Positions 51,604 through 60,461 of a stretch of DNA of 64,000 nucleotides are shown in pieces. The notes beneath the pieces were generated by a model that saw nothing but the letters and a program-made list of their open reading frames with translations, was not told the DNA's origin and made no database searches. This stretch comes from Candidatus Parepulonipiscium sp. PG-Nuni2H_MBin01 (GTDB lineage Bacteria; Bacillota; Clostridia; Lachnospirales; Cellulosilyticaceae), in assembly GCA_001994995.1 (NCBI GenBank), contig MDJM01000060.1:1-64000 (forward strand), given 5' to 3'. The position numbers and the translations under genes are program-made. The number at the start of each line of letters is the position of its first letter. Positions within the stretch are counted from its first letter, which is position 1.

Positions 51604-53265
51604 ATGTGGAGCGAGTACATTATTGAAGATTTTAGCAACATAAATGGATTAAAAGAAAAATACCCAGACATTATTTTTCGCAAAGTCAGTGAGCAAATCT
51701 ACGTTGTAGAAGTACCTACCACAGCAAAGGTTGAAATGCTTGAATTAGCAGAGCACCTGCGATACGTTCAAACGTCATTTTTATACGGCCTAAATATTGA
51801 AGAAGCATTACAAGACTCTGGCATATCAGTTTTTCATGACTATCCGTATGGCGAATTACGAGGCAAAGGAGTTATACTAGGCTTTGTTGATACAGGGATA
51901 GAATATACTAGCAATTTTTTTAGATTTGAAGACGGTAGCACCAGAATTGTTAGTATTTGGGACCAGACTATAGAAGATGGTAAGCCACCTAAAGAGGATA
52001 GCTTTGGCTCTGAGTACACTAGAGAAGAAATTAACGAAGCTTTAAAATCTGATAATCCGCTTTCCATCGTGCCTTCCACTGATTACAATGGCCATGGCAC
52101 CTATATTGCTGGCGTTGCTGGAGGTTCGGATAGATTAGGCCGCTCAGGCTATGTGGGCGCTGCTCCAGATGCGGAATTTATTGTAGTGAAAATGCGCGAA
52201 GCATCTCAAAGCCTTAAAGATTATTATTTGGTGAAACCAGGAGTCGTTGCCTATCCTGATGGCTCTATACTACTTGGGATAAATTACATTATAGAAAAGG
52301 CTGCGCAGTTAAATAAACCTTTAGTGCTATGCATTGCCGTTGGAAATAATTATGGAGGGCATGATGGTACTAACGTTATTGAAAGATACTTAGGCCATTT
52401 AACACTAATGCCAAAAGTTATAGTAGTAGCTGCTGCTGGCAATGAAGGTAATGCAGGACACCACTATAAAAACACGGTAGAGCAAAACGAAAAGCGTACA
52501 GTAGAACTAAATGTAGCAGCTAACGAAAATGGTTTTTTGTTACATATATGGGGGACGCAAATAGATAAACTGTCAGTTGGACTGCGTTCACCAATAGGGC
52601 AAATTATAGAGCGAGTCCCTTTAAAGCCATATAAAGCAGAGAAATTTAATTTTTCTTTACAAAGCAGCAAAATTATAATTGATTATAAATACCCCGAATC
52701 TAACACTGGTGGCGAGTCTATTGTAATTGCATTTCAAGAACCTATTGCAGGAATTTGGCAAATTGATATTTACGGCGATGACATTACTAATGGCACTTTC
52801 CATATGTGGCTGCCTAGAGCTGGCTTTGTTGAAAATAACACTAGATTTTCTGAACCCAATCTAGAGACTACAGTTTGTGTACCAGCAACAGCAGATTTTG
52901 TTATAGTTGTTGGCGGTTATGACGTTGTGGATAAAAGCCTATACGCTGCTTCTGGCCGAGGACCCACTCGCTTTGGCGATATTAAGCCAGATATTATAGC
53001 GCCTAGCATTAATATTGATGGTCCAGGGCTTAACAATACTCTCACTTCTGCTACTGGCACAAGCGTTGGTGCGGCTATGACTGCTGGAGCAGGCGCTCTA
53101 CTTCTCGAGTGGGCTATTCTTAACGAAGGTTTACCTACTTTAAATACTCGTATCGCCCGAATGGTTTTAGCGCGTGGCGCTCAGCGACAACCACCTGGTG
53201 GTCATCCTACTAACATTGAAGGTTTTGGCATGCTAGATTTGCAAAATGCTTTATTGCTTATTTAA
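51604..53265 (+). CDS. Csp-type subtilisin-like protease 1 (germination protease family)
   Basis: A 553-residue S8 serine protease of the clostridial Csp group, without signal peptide, as expected for forespore-made proteins. The N-terminal prodomain-like region (about residues 1-75) precedes a complete triad: Asp96 (GFVDTGIEY), His164 (NGHGTYIAG) and Ser487 (TGTSVGAAM). The oxyanion Asn is in AAAGNEGN. A beta-sandwich insert (about 300-430, ending in DIYGDDITNGTFHMW) matches the jelly-roll that Csp proteases carry between the Asn and Ser parts. I chose ATG 51604, nine bases after AGAGGTG. It is first of four tandem paralogues. Csp proteases activate the cortex hydrolase pro-SleC; SleC is not in the window. 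Confidence 0.92.
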   Translation: MWSEYIIEDFSNINGLKEKYPDIIFRKVSEQIYVVEVPTTAKVEMLELAEHLRYVQTSFLYGLNIEEALQDSGISVFHDYPYGELRGKGVILGFVDTGIEYTSNFFRFEDGSTRIVSIWDQTIEDGKPPKEDSFGSEYTREEINEALKSDNPLSIVPSTDYNGHGTYIAGVAGGSDRLGRSGYVGAAPDAEFIVVKMREASQSLKDYYLVKPGVVAYPDGSILLGINYIIEKAAQLNKPLVLCIAVGNNYGGHDGTNVIERYLGHLTLMPKVIVVAAAGNEGNAGHHYKNTVEQNEKRTVELNVAANENGFLLHIWGTQIDKLSVGLRSPIGQIIERVPLKPYKAEKFNFSLQSSKIIIDYKYPESNTGGESIVIAFQEPIAGIWQIDIYGDDITNGTFHMWLPRAGFVENNTRFSEPNLETTVCVPATADFVIVVGGYDVVDKSLYAASGRGPTRFGDIKPDIIAPSINIDGPGLNNTLTSATGTSVGAAMTAGAGALLLEWAILNEGLPTLNTRIARMVLARGAQRQPPGGHPTNIEGFGMLDLQNALLLI

Positions 53266-53349
53266 TTAGTGTAACCGATTGCTTATTTAAATTAATGTAA
53301 TCAAATTGCTATTAATGTAACCGATTGCTTATTTAAATTAGTGTAACCG
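53253..53349 (+). repeat. Four tandem copies of the csp1 3' end
   Basis: The unit ATTGCTTATTTAA(A)TTARTGTAACCG occurs at 53253-53277, 53278-53304, 53305-53323 (shortened) and 53324-53349. The first copy contains the last codons of csp1 (LLI) and its TAA stop, so the tail of the gene was copied into the gap before csp2. Copies differ by a few bases and small deletions. Confidence 0.85.
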
Positions 53350-53361
53350 AAAGGAGTCTTT

Positions 53362-55518
53362 ATGTTTTATAGTAACGAATTCCAACCCCACTGCTTACAG
53401 CTGGATGAAAATATATATTTTGACTATGATGAACTGTACTGCGATAACATGTTAACTTTATCACATTTAGAAAACTTTGTTATGCCAGCTGATATACTAT
53501 GTTACGTCTTAGCTGGTGACATTTTAACTACTAACGCTAGCTCTATACAGCTATTTTTATATCCATCGCAATTGTCAGTTCGGCAGTACCTTAGCATAGT
53601 TATAGATATTTTAAACACTGCTATTTCCACCAATAAACGCCCAGTTTTATATCATGCGTTTGAGCGAGCAACTTCACCTGCTCGCTGCGTGCTAGATAAA
53701 CTTATTAATAGCTGGTTTGATAAAGTTGGCGGCGTTTTAATCTATTATACTAATGACACTAACATTGCTAAGTATTACCGAGTTTCCCAAGCTAATTTTG
53801 AGCCATACATTCAACAAGCCATTTTTACTAACGATTTACCTAACAACGCTTTTCTAAAACTAAGCAACTGCTTCCCTCTTTGTCACAAAACTATACGTCG
53901 CACTTACCGTAATGCTACCGATAAACTTTTCCGAAACAACTCTCTTTATAATGATATTTTCTATACACAAATCCCTAATGACGAATATCTAGTTTTATCT
54001 CTAAATTTATTTGCTCCTACAAACGCGCAGTATTATAAAGAATTTGGCATTGAATATATTAACCTTTTAAACTGCGAGCATCTAATTAGAGCTAAAAAAT
54101 CTGTGCTAGACTCAGCTAGCCAATATATTAAATCTTATGTAGCTCCTAATTATTACCCTATGATTGTAACTAGACCTAAATTTACGTTCACTAACATAAA
54201 CCATAACAACACTTTTTGTAATAAAACTGATGTGATTGATGATGGCGACGGCGTAATTATTGGCCTGATGGACACTGAAGATATTGACTTATCGTATGGT
54301 AATGTTGAAATTATAGATAGTTATAGTTCTAGTCGCTCTAATGAGATAAGTACTGCTACTGCTATGATGTTATTATGTAACTCAACTAACTTGCCAAAAG
54401 TTAAATATGCATTCGTTAAATTGCCTAGCGCATCTAAGGCTTTGCAACGTATATATGCTGGGGAGACAACGGATAGCGCGGTTCTTGTAGATGATATAAT
54501 TATCGCTATTACTAAGCTAATTGAATATGCTAACGAACAGCAAAAACCTATAGTATTATGTATACAATACGGCTCTAATTTAAGCAGCCATGATGGCACA
54601 GGAAAATTAGAACGAATTATCGCAAAGTATCAATCACAACCCGGAGTTACTATTATTACTACGGTTGGTGAAGAAGGCGATAAAAAGCACCATGAGCGCC
54701 TTTTAATTGAACATTCAGCTCGTAGCACAATTAAAGTTGGCCCTAATGCTAATGTCGTTTGCGTCTTATGGAAGGCGTATCCTGGTGGTATGGAAGCGTT
54801 TCTTGTTAATTCTAAAACTAACGAAAAATATAGCTTAAATTACTCCACTATTCATAAAACTAGCACTGGCACAATTTATACGCGTGGTCGCCGAGTTAGC
54901 GATAATAATGGGTGCCTTAATATCGTTTTTAGAATGGAAAATCTAGAAGCTGGCGATTGGATTATTGAATTTGACCTTGAGTATCATAATAATGGAGTTG
55001 TGGATATTTGGCTTTCTGATAAGCAGTTAAACAATGGTACTTATTTTACTAAAGGCGATGCTTTTATTACTATCCCATCTCTTGGTAACATTAAAGATAC
55101 GATTTGCGTTGGCGCTTATGATAACGCAACGTTAACTATAATGAAAAGTGCTGGCCGCGGCTACACTCGCAATGGTCGCGTTTCGCCAACTTGTGTAGTG
55201 CATTCTGCTAATATTGATGTGTTTCTTAATGATGGCACTCCTATTAGAATAAATGGCAATCTTACAGCACTAGCTTTACTAGCTGGCGATGCAGCAGGTG
55301 TTTATAGCATTTTAATTAAGAAAAATTTTAGCCATTTACCTAACACCCAAACTATGTCTTACTGGCTTACTGCAAATCTACAACAATTAGATACGCTTAC
55401 ATATCCTAATCCAATGCAAGGATATGGAGTTTACGTTACAGAAAATTTAAAACAGTGGTTATTACTTAACAGTGTTATTAATTCATCAGAAGCTAATAGT
55501 GTTTTTTGTACGTATTAA
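53362..55518 (+). CDS. Csp-type subtilase pseudoprotease
   Basis: A 718-residue relative of its three neighbours that cannot be a normal serine protease. The Asp is kept (Asp304, GLMDTED), but the His motif reads SNEISTATA instead of NGHGTxxAG (His to Glu328). The oxyanion Asn motif reads GEEG instead of GNEG, and the Ser motif reads GNLTALALLAG instead of GTSxxAAxxAG (Ser to Leu634). The segment between Asp and the former His is also much shortened. The N-terminal region is about 200 residues longer than in the neighbours. The jelly-roll-like insert and C-terminal fold (SAGRGYTRNGRVSPTC) are retained. GGAG precedes ATG 53362. In C. difficile, catalytically dead CspA and CspC act in germinant sensing; a similar role is inferred. 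Confidence 0.85.
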   Translation: MFYSNEFQPHCLQLDENIYFDYDELYCDNMLTLSHLENFVMPADILCYVLAGDILTTNASSIQLFLYPSQLSVRQYLSIVIDILNTAISTNKRPVLYHAFERATSPARCVLDKLINSWFDKVGGVLIYYTNDTNIAKYYRVSQANFEPYIQQAIFTNDLPNNAFLKLSNCFPLCHKTIRRTYRNATDKLFRNNSLYNDIFYTQIPNDEYLVLSLNLFAPTNAQYYKEFGIEYINLLNCEHLIRAKKSVLDSASQYIKSYVAPNYYPMIVTRPKFTFTNINHNNTFCNKTDVIDDGDGVIIGLMDTEDIDLSYGNVEIIDSYSSSRSNEISTATAMMLLCNSTNLPKVKYAFVKLPSASKALQRIYAGETTDSAVLVDDIIIAITKLIEYANEQQKPIVLCIQYGSNLSSHDGTGKLERIIAKYQSQPGVTIITTVGEEGDKKHHERLLIEHSARSTIKVGPNANVVCVLWKAYPGGMEAFLVNSKTNEKYSLNYSTIHKTSTGTIYTRGRRVSDNNGCLNIVFRMENLEAGDWIIEFDLEYHNNGVVDIWLSDKQLNNGTYFTKGDAFITIPSLGNIKDTICVGAYDNATLTIMKSAGRGYTRNGRVSPTCVVHSANIDVFLNDGTPIRINGNLTALALLAGDAAGVYSILIKKNFSHLPNTQTMSYWLTANLQQLDTLTYPNPMQGYGVYVTENLKQWLLLNSVINSSEANSVFCTY

Positions 55519-55529
55519 GGAGGCTTAAA

Positions 55530-57287
55530 ATGCTTAGTCCACAACTTCAATTAATGTTAAACTATCCTTTATCTCAGTTGCCCGAATCGTTTTTTCAACT
55601 TACTGGCATAACAGACCCTGATATATGGGATGTTTTAGTTATATATAATGACAGCTTAGAAGTACCAACACCAGATGATTTAGTGATATACCAAGTTACT
55701 ATACTAGGCAAAGGTTTTGCTTTACTTACCTTACCAAAAAATCAGATACAACAACTGGATAAGATTCCTACTATCGAATACATTATGTTACCAGAAGTGA
55801 TGCAATATACGTTGGATAAAAAGGTATCTGAAGTTTGCGGGTCTAATATCGCATCACCAAGCTCTGGTTACGGTGTAACTGGAAAAGGCATTTATTTTGC
55901 AAGCATTGATTCAGGAATTGATTATACTCACCCTGATTTTATAAATCCTGATGGAACAACTAGAATTGCTTATTTATGGGACCAAACTATAGAAGGTACA
56001 CCGCCAGAAGGTTTTTTTCAAGGCGCAGAATTTAGTGCTGCTGACATTAACCTAGCTTTAAAAAATCCAGCCTTAGTACCAAGTGTAGATGAGCTAGGAC
56101 ACGGCACAGCGCTATGTGGCATTGCAGTTGGAAACGGCCGCGCTGATTTTAGAGAGCGCTATAAAGGCGTTGCACCAGAAGCGGAGCTTATTGTTGTTAA
56201 AGTGGGTCAACAAGGAGATAACGAAATAAAAAGCTCTACACGCGGACCCCGCAATACTGAAATTATGATGGCGTTAAAATATGTAGTGGATAAGGCGATT
56301 TTACACAATAAGCCTATTAGCATTTTAATTGGATTTGGTATTAACGAAGGAGGGCATAACGGAAATAGTTCGCTAGAAAAATATATCGATTCACTATCCA
56401 CAAGTTGGCGAGTTAATGTAGTTGTTAGCGCTGGTAATCAGGCTAATAAAGATAGTCATGTTTCTGGAAAACTAACTCCTAGGGAAGTTAAAAAAATCAG
56501 TGTATTTATAGACGATGGGCAACCTTACTATTTTGCAACGTTGTGGAAAAGTTTTATAGACGACTTTGGCATAGTTATACAATCGCCAAGCGGAGAGCGT
56601 ACAGATTTAATGGTTCGCGAACAAGTTAATACTAACACATTACTTAAGGATACTCTTGTATCACTAAATTTCTCGCAAGCCTCGCCTGTATCTGATGGCG
56701 AACAAATTATTATATTCCTTGATAACATAATAGGAGAACCTATAGAAGATGGAAACTGGACTATTGAACTTACTGGCATTGAGATTTTAGATGGAAGTTA
56801 TGACATTTGGGGAGAGTCGCTTGAACAAGACGTTCGTAGCATTAGATTTAACGAGCCTACAAAAGATAAAACTATTACTATACCAGCGACTTCTGATTAT
56901 GCTACAAGTGTTGCTGCTTGTATGAATAACGGCTTACTTATAGCTCCATTCTCAGGCCGTGGCTACACCCGTTCTGGCAAAATTAAGCCTGATATTTCTG
57001 CCCCAGGGGTTAACGTTATTAGTGCTAGTATAAATAAGGAGGTTATGTATCAAGCCTTTACAGGAAGTAGCGCGGCGGCAGCATTTGTTGCTGGTGGCTA
57101 TTTACTATTGTTAGAGTATGGGATTAACCAAGTTGGCAACCAATACCTTTTTGGCGAAGACTTAAAAGCGTATATTATTAGAACCGCAAAAAGGCAACGG
57201 TCTATTAGTTACCCAAATCAAGAATGGGGTTATGGTGAGCTATGTATAAAATCTGCATTATTAGAACTTAGTAGGCTATATAATTAA
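55530..57287 (+). CDS. Csp-type subtilisin-like protease 3
   Basis: A 585-residue S8 protease with prodomain-like N-terminus (about residues 1-105, ending IPTIEYIMLPEVMQY) and intact triad: Asp127 (SIDSGIDYTH), His191 (LGHGTALCG) and Ser514 (TGSSAAAAFVAG). The Ser motif has Ser in place of the usual Thr before the nucleophile. The oxyanion Asn lies in VSAGNQAN. A jelly-roll insert ends in LTGIEILDGSYDIWG. I chose ATG 55530, directly after AAGGAGG; the frame upstream lies in csp2. It begins 11 bases after the pseudoprotease stop. No signal peptide. Likely a germination protease working on pro-SleC or a paralogue. Confidence 0.92.
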   Translation: MLSPQLQLMLNYPLSQLPESFFQLTGITDPDIWDVLVIYNDSLEVPTPDDLVIYQVTILGKGFALLTLPKNQIQQLDKIPTIEYIMLPEVMQYTLDKKVSEVCGSNIASPSSGYGVTGKGIYFASIDSGIDYTHPDFINPDGTTRIAYLWDQTIEGTPPEGFFQGAEFSAADINLALKNPALVPSVDELGHGTALCGIAVGNGRADFRERYKGVAPEAELIVVKVGQQGDNEIKSSTRGPRNTEIMMALKYVVDKAILHNKPISILIGFGINEGGHNGNSSLEKYIDSLSTSWRVNVVVSAGNQANKDSHVSGKLTPREVKKISVFIDDGQPYYFATLWKSFIDDFGIVIQSPSGERTDLMVREQVNTNTLLKDTLVSLNFSQASPVSDGEQIIIFLDNIIGEPIEDGNWTIELTGIEILDGSYDIWGESLEQDVRSIRFNEPTKDKTITIPATSDYATSVAACMNNGLLIAPFSGRGYTRSGKIKPDISAPGVNVISASINKEVMYQAFTGSSAAAAFVAGGYLLLLEYGINQVGNQYLFGEDLKAYIIRTAKRQRSISYPNQEWGYGELCIKSALLELSRLYN

Positions 57288-57314
57288 AGAACTATTATTT
57301 AAGGAAGGTGAAAA

Positions 57315-59063
57315 ATGAAAACAGATGCTGCTTTACAAATAATAACATCTCTAAGCGCATCAGAAGAAGAAGTTGCCGCGCAATATCTTAGCAACTACGG
57401 CTTTGAAGCTGAAGGCAGACTTGATATTATCGTTAAGTATAATGGCGACATTGATAGAGTTGCAAGGGAACAATCCGCTATTGCTCAAATTATAAGCACC
57501 AAATTTGCGGTGCTATCAGTGCCAAGACAAAATGTAAGCGCGCTTAGTAACTACACAGAAATAGAATATATGGAAACTCCAAAACTGCTGACGTATAATC
57601 TTAACAAAAGCATGACTGGCTCTTGTATTAAAACCGTTCAAAACAACCGGCCATATAATTTAACAGGAAAAGGAGTAATTCTTGGCATAATAGACTCGGG
57701 AATTCAATACGCCCACCGCGACTTTAGAAACTTAGATGGCACAACTAGAATTATATCTATTTGGGACCAAGGCATTGACGGCGCTGCGCCTTATGGATTT
57801 AAAATAGGAACCGAATATACAAGGGCGCAGATTAATGAAGCTTTAACTATGCCTAATGCTGCTGGTAGACTATCGATTGTACCTAGCGTAGATACAATTG
57901 GGCATGGTACACATGTCGCCGGAATTGCTGGCGGAAACGGCAATGCATCAAACGGACAATATATTGGAGCTGCGCCAGAGGCAGAATTTATCATTGTAAA
58001 GCTAGGCAAAGGCGGTACTAATGGCACATTCGTTAGAAACGTAGAAATAATGTTAGCCATTAAATACGTGGTGGAAAAAGCGCGCGAGTTAGGAATGCCA
58101 GTCGCAATAAACCTTAGCAACGGTATGAATGAAGGCCCTCATGACGGGCAATCTATTATAGAACAATATGTAGATGAGGCGGCGCAGCTGTGGAAAACTA
58201 ATATTGTAGTTGCTACAGGAAATGAGGCGGCTAACCAAACGCATACGCAAGGAGAAGTGTATCAAGGTAGCGTAAGCTCCTTTTCATTCCAAGTAGCGCC
58301 TAACCAATATAGTTATTCGCTATCAGTTTGGAAAGCGTTTATAGATACATTTGAATTTGAAATAGTAAGCCCCGCTGGAACTAGAACACCTAAAATTGCT
58401 TATTCACAAAAAGCTAGAACTTTTATATTAGATAAAACGAGAATATACGTAACGTTCGTAGGCCCCTCACCGCTAAATGGCGACGAAGAATTTGCACTAT
58501 ATTTAAGCGGACTTAATAGCGCAGCTATAACAGATGGAGCATGGAGTATAAATATATATGGAAAAGACGTTGTAAATGGAGAATATTATGTATGGGGACC
58601 AACTAGAGAGCTTGCTGGCGATGATACATTTATGTTAGAGCCAGTTCGATTTACCACGCTAACAACGCCATCAACAGCACGCAATGCCATATCGGTTGGC
58701 GCATACAATAGCATTACAAACCAAATAGCCCCATTCTCAGGCGTAGGTTACTCAAGAAACTCAGCAACAGTAAAACCCGATTTGGTGGCACCTGGAGTAG
58801 ATATAACAGCGACAAGCATAACAGGAGGGTATATAAGATACAGCGGAACAAGTATGGCAACGCCACATGTAACAGGAGCAGTTGCGCTTATGATGCAGTG
58901 GGGAATAGTACAGCATAATCAGCCGTTTTTATATGGAGAGTTTTTAAAAACTTACTTATTAAAAGGAACTAACAGAAACAATATAGAGGTACCAAACCCA
59001 GAATGGGGATACGGAAGGTTGTGCGTAAAAACATCATTAGACTTGCTAATTAGATTATTTTAA
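57315..59063 (+). CDS. Csp-type subtilisin-like protease 4
   Basis: A 582-residue S8 protease, the most canonical of the four: Asp127 (GIIDSGIQYAH), His197 (IGHGTHVAG), Ser513 (SGTSMATPHVTGA) and oxyanion Asn in VATGNEAAN. The prodomain-like N-terminus ends TEIEYMETPKLLTYN, where Csp proteins are processed. The jelly-roll insert ends in INIYGKDVVNGEYYVWG. AAGGAAGG precedes ATG 57315, 27 bases after gene 3. The active site resembles true subtilisins, so it is the best candidate for the main processing enzyme (CspB-like). A hairpin without a T-run follows at 59061-59090. Confidence 0.93.
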   Translation: MKTDAALQIITSLSASEEEVAAQYLSNYGFEAEGRLDIIVKYNGDIDRVAREQSAIAQIISTKFAVLSVPRQNVSALSNYTEIEYMETPKLLTYNLNKSMTGSCIKTVQNNRPYNLTGKGVILGIIDSGIQYAHRDFRNLDGTTRIISIWDQGIDGAAPYGFKIGTEYTRAQINEALTMPNAAGRLSIVPSVDTIGHGTHVAGIAGGNGNASNGQYIGAAPEAEFIIVKLGKGGTNGTFVRNVEIMLAIKYVVEKARELGMPVAINLSNGMNEGPHDGQSIIEQYVDEAAQLWKTNIVVATGNEAANQTHTQGEVYQGSVSSFSFQVAPNQYSYSLSVWKAFIDTFEFEIVSPAGTRTPKIAYSQKARTFILDKTRIYVTFVGPSPLNGDEEFALYLSGLNSAAITDGAWSINIYGKDVVNGEYYVWGPTRELAGDDTFMLEPVRFTTLTTPSTARNAISVGAYNSITNQIAPFSGVGYSRNSATVKPDLVAPGVDITATSITGGYIRYSGTSMATPHVTGAVALMMQWGIVQHNQPFLYGEFLKTYLLKGTNRNNIEVPNPEWGYGRLCVKTSLDLLIRLF

Positions 59064-59090
59064 GCCGAGGGCAAATTGCCCTTAGCTTAT
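59061..59090. terminator. Hairpin at the end of the csp cluster
   Basis: TAAGC-CG-AGGGCAA pairs with TTGCCCT-TA-GCTTA, overlapping the csp4 stop codon and the last codons of the opposite-strand gene. There is no T-run on the plus strand, and only AAAATAAT follows on the minus strand. It may protect the mRNA end or act as a weak terminator. Confidence 0.45.
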
Positions 59091-59365
59091 AAAACAAAAA
59101 TATATGTAGTAGCAATACACATACAAGTGCAAACAAAAGATGCTATTAACATTGTATTATGTTTAAAATACAAATGTAGAGCTAAAAGGCCAATACTTAA
59201 AAATAGTAACGTAACAGGTACGATATGACTAAAAAGTAGGAAAAAATCCACATAGACTAACATAAAATATCCTAAGCAAACAACTGTTAAAAATTTATAA
59301 ATAGCCTCATAATCAATAGAATTACTTTTTCTTGAGGGCTTGGCCTTATCTTTAATAGTAGACAT
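59087..59365 (-). CDS. Small membrane protein, two to three spans, unknown function
   Basis: A 92-residue protein with a basic cytosolic N-terminus (KDKAKPSRKSNS) and hydrophobic stretches at about residues 24-44, 47-65 and 68-91. I chose ATG 59365, about nine bases after AAGGAG. It is convergent with the csp cluster, and the 3' ends share a hairpin. No family motif recognised. Confidence 0.6.
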   Translation of the reverse strand: MSTIKDKAKPSRKSNSIDYEAIYKFLTVVCLGYFMLVYVDFFLLFSHIVPVTLLFLSIGLLALHLYFKHNTMLIASFVCTCMCIATTYIFVL

Positions 59366-59714
59366 CAAATCACGCTCCTTCAATTCTATTGTATGAAAGG
59401 TTGTCTTTATATATTCTTGTATTATAAATCCAAACTATCCAAACTATAGAAACGTTGTAACGAATTTTATAAAAAGCTGGGGGTCCCTTGGAGGGGACTT
59501 ACCCATTTACCCTAGTTAAAAGGATAATTTTAACAAATTATAATTTGTCAACAAATCACAAAAATCTTTATCAAATGAGTTATCAAAAAAAATATTTTGG
59601 GGAAAAACCTATGTAAATAAAGGAATTGAAGCAAAAGTGTCGAACTTTTTTAAAAAAAATCTAAAAAGGGCTTTACAACATACTACTCACATGCTATACT
59701 GTGTAAAGTGGTAA
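59366..59714. other. Intergenic region upstream of the tRNA cluster
   Basis: A 349-base, mostly AT-rich gap. It contains one conspicuously GC-rich patch (59480-59515, GGGGGTCCCTTGGAGGGGAC) that folds as GTCCC/GGGAC with a six-base loop, and the tRNA promoter near 59672-59700. No coding sequence seen. The GC-rich hairpin has no T-run and no riboswitch class I recognise. Confidence 0.5.
59672..59700 (+). promoter_or_regulatory. Promoter of the tRNA-Pro/Gly/Phe cluster
   Basis: TTTACA (59672-59677), a 17-base spacer ending TGC, and TATACT (59695-59700). Five of six bases match in both hexamers, with a TGn extension, 14 bases before the first tRNA. Confidence 0.8.
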
Positions 59715-59789
59715 CGGGGTGTAGCTCAGTTTGGCTAGAGTGCCTGATTTGGGTTCAGGAGGCCGCAGGTTCGAGTCCTGTCACCCCGA
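59715..59789 (+). tRNA. tRNA-Pro (anticodon TGG)
   Basis: Full cloverleaf: acceptor CGGGGTG/CACCCCG, D stem GCTC/GAGT, anticodon stem CCTGA/TCAGG with loop TTTGGGT (anticodon TGG), and T arm GCAGG-TTCGAGT-CCTGT. Discriminator A. CCA is not encoded. First of three tRNAs in one transcript. Confidence 0.95.
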
Positions 59790-59794
59790 TGTCT

Positions 59795-59866
59795 GCGTGA
59801 GTGGCTCAGTGGTAGAGCATCTCCTTGCCAAGGAGAGGGTCGCGGGTTCGACTCCCGTCTCACGCT
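59795..59866 (+). tRNA. tRNA-Gly (anticodon GCC)
   Basis: Acceptor GCGTGAG/CTCACGC, D stem GCTC/GAGC, anticodon stem TCTCC/GGAGA with loop TTGCCAA (anticodon GCC), and T arm GCGGG-TTCGACT-CCCGT. Discriminator T. CCA not encoded. It starts five bases after tRNA-Pro. Confidence 0.96.
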
Positions 59867-59897
59867 TGTTTTTTAAAGTTCACCGATATTACATTTT

Positions 59898-59970
<73 letters not shown>

Positions 59971-59977
59971 CTTTTAT

Positions 59978-60012
59978 AATCCCCTTACAAATTATTGTAG
60001 GGGGATTTGTTT
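59978..60012 (+). terminator. Terminator after the tRNA cluster
   Basis: AATCCCC-TTACAA pairs with TTGTAG-GGGGATT around a four-base loop, followed by TGTTTTAT. It ends the tRNA transcript just before the next gene's ribosome-binding site. Confidence 0.8.
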
Positions 60013-60048
60013 TATTTAAATTTATTTTTTAATAAGGAGGATTTTATC

Positions 60049-60393
60049 ATGCGAAAAAAATTTGTATATCAAACTCTTAGTCTTATTGCATTTATCATTC
60101 TGTATTTTGTAATGCCAATTTATAGCGAGCACAACAGCAAAGAACTTTTTATCAAGTCCATAAAACTGCTTATAAAGTTTAAAGGGATTGAACAGCTTAG
60201 TAACGGCGATTACATTACACTTACACTTGGCTGGAACCATATGAGAGATGAACTAATCCGCCAAGGCTACGAAACTAAAATCATTTTTTATGATGCAACT
60301 TATTGGGATGACACCACAACTTACCACCTGCGCGGCACAAAACTAAATCGTTACATTGTATTATGGAGCAAAAAGCCCGAAGAAAATAGTTAA
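60049..60393 (+). CDS. Small protein with one N-terminal membrane helix, unknown function
   Basis: A 114-residue protein. A basic start (MRKKF) and one hydrophobic helix (about residues 7-24, LSLIAFIILYFVMPIY) look like a signal anchor, with the remainder outside. The outer part has two short regions, LSNGDYITLTLGWNHMRDEL and GYETKIIFYDATYWDD, rich in aromatic residues. AAGGAGG lies eight bases before ATG 60049. It lies between the tRNA terminator and the MATE gene (68 bases downstream), so it may be co-transcribed with the exporter. I recognise no family. Confidence 0.65.
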   Translation: MRKKFVYQTLSLIAFIILYFVMPIYSEHNSKELFIKSIKLLIKFKGIEQLSNGDYITLTLGWNHMRDELIRQGYETKIIFYDATYWDDTTTYHLRGTKLNRYIVLWSKKPEENS

Positions 60394-60461
60394 TATACAC
60401 TTAGCAATATGCATATATTGAATAAGCAATTATATCAATTATATCCAAAGGAGCGTATTAT

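Noticed and set aside
53253-53349. Tandem repeats considered as CRISPR or an origin iteron array
   Set aside because: Units are 19-27 bases without spacers and include the csp1 stop codon. No replication genes are nearby.
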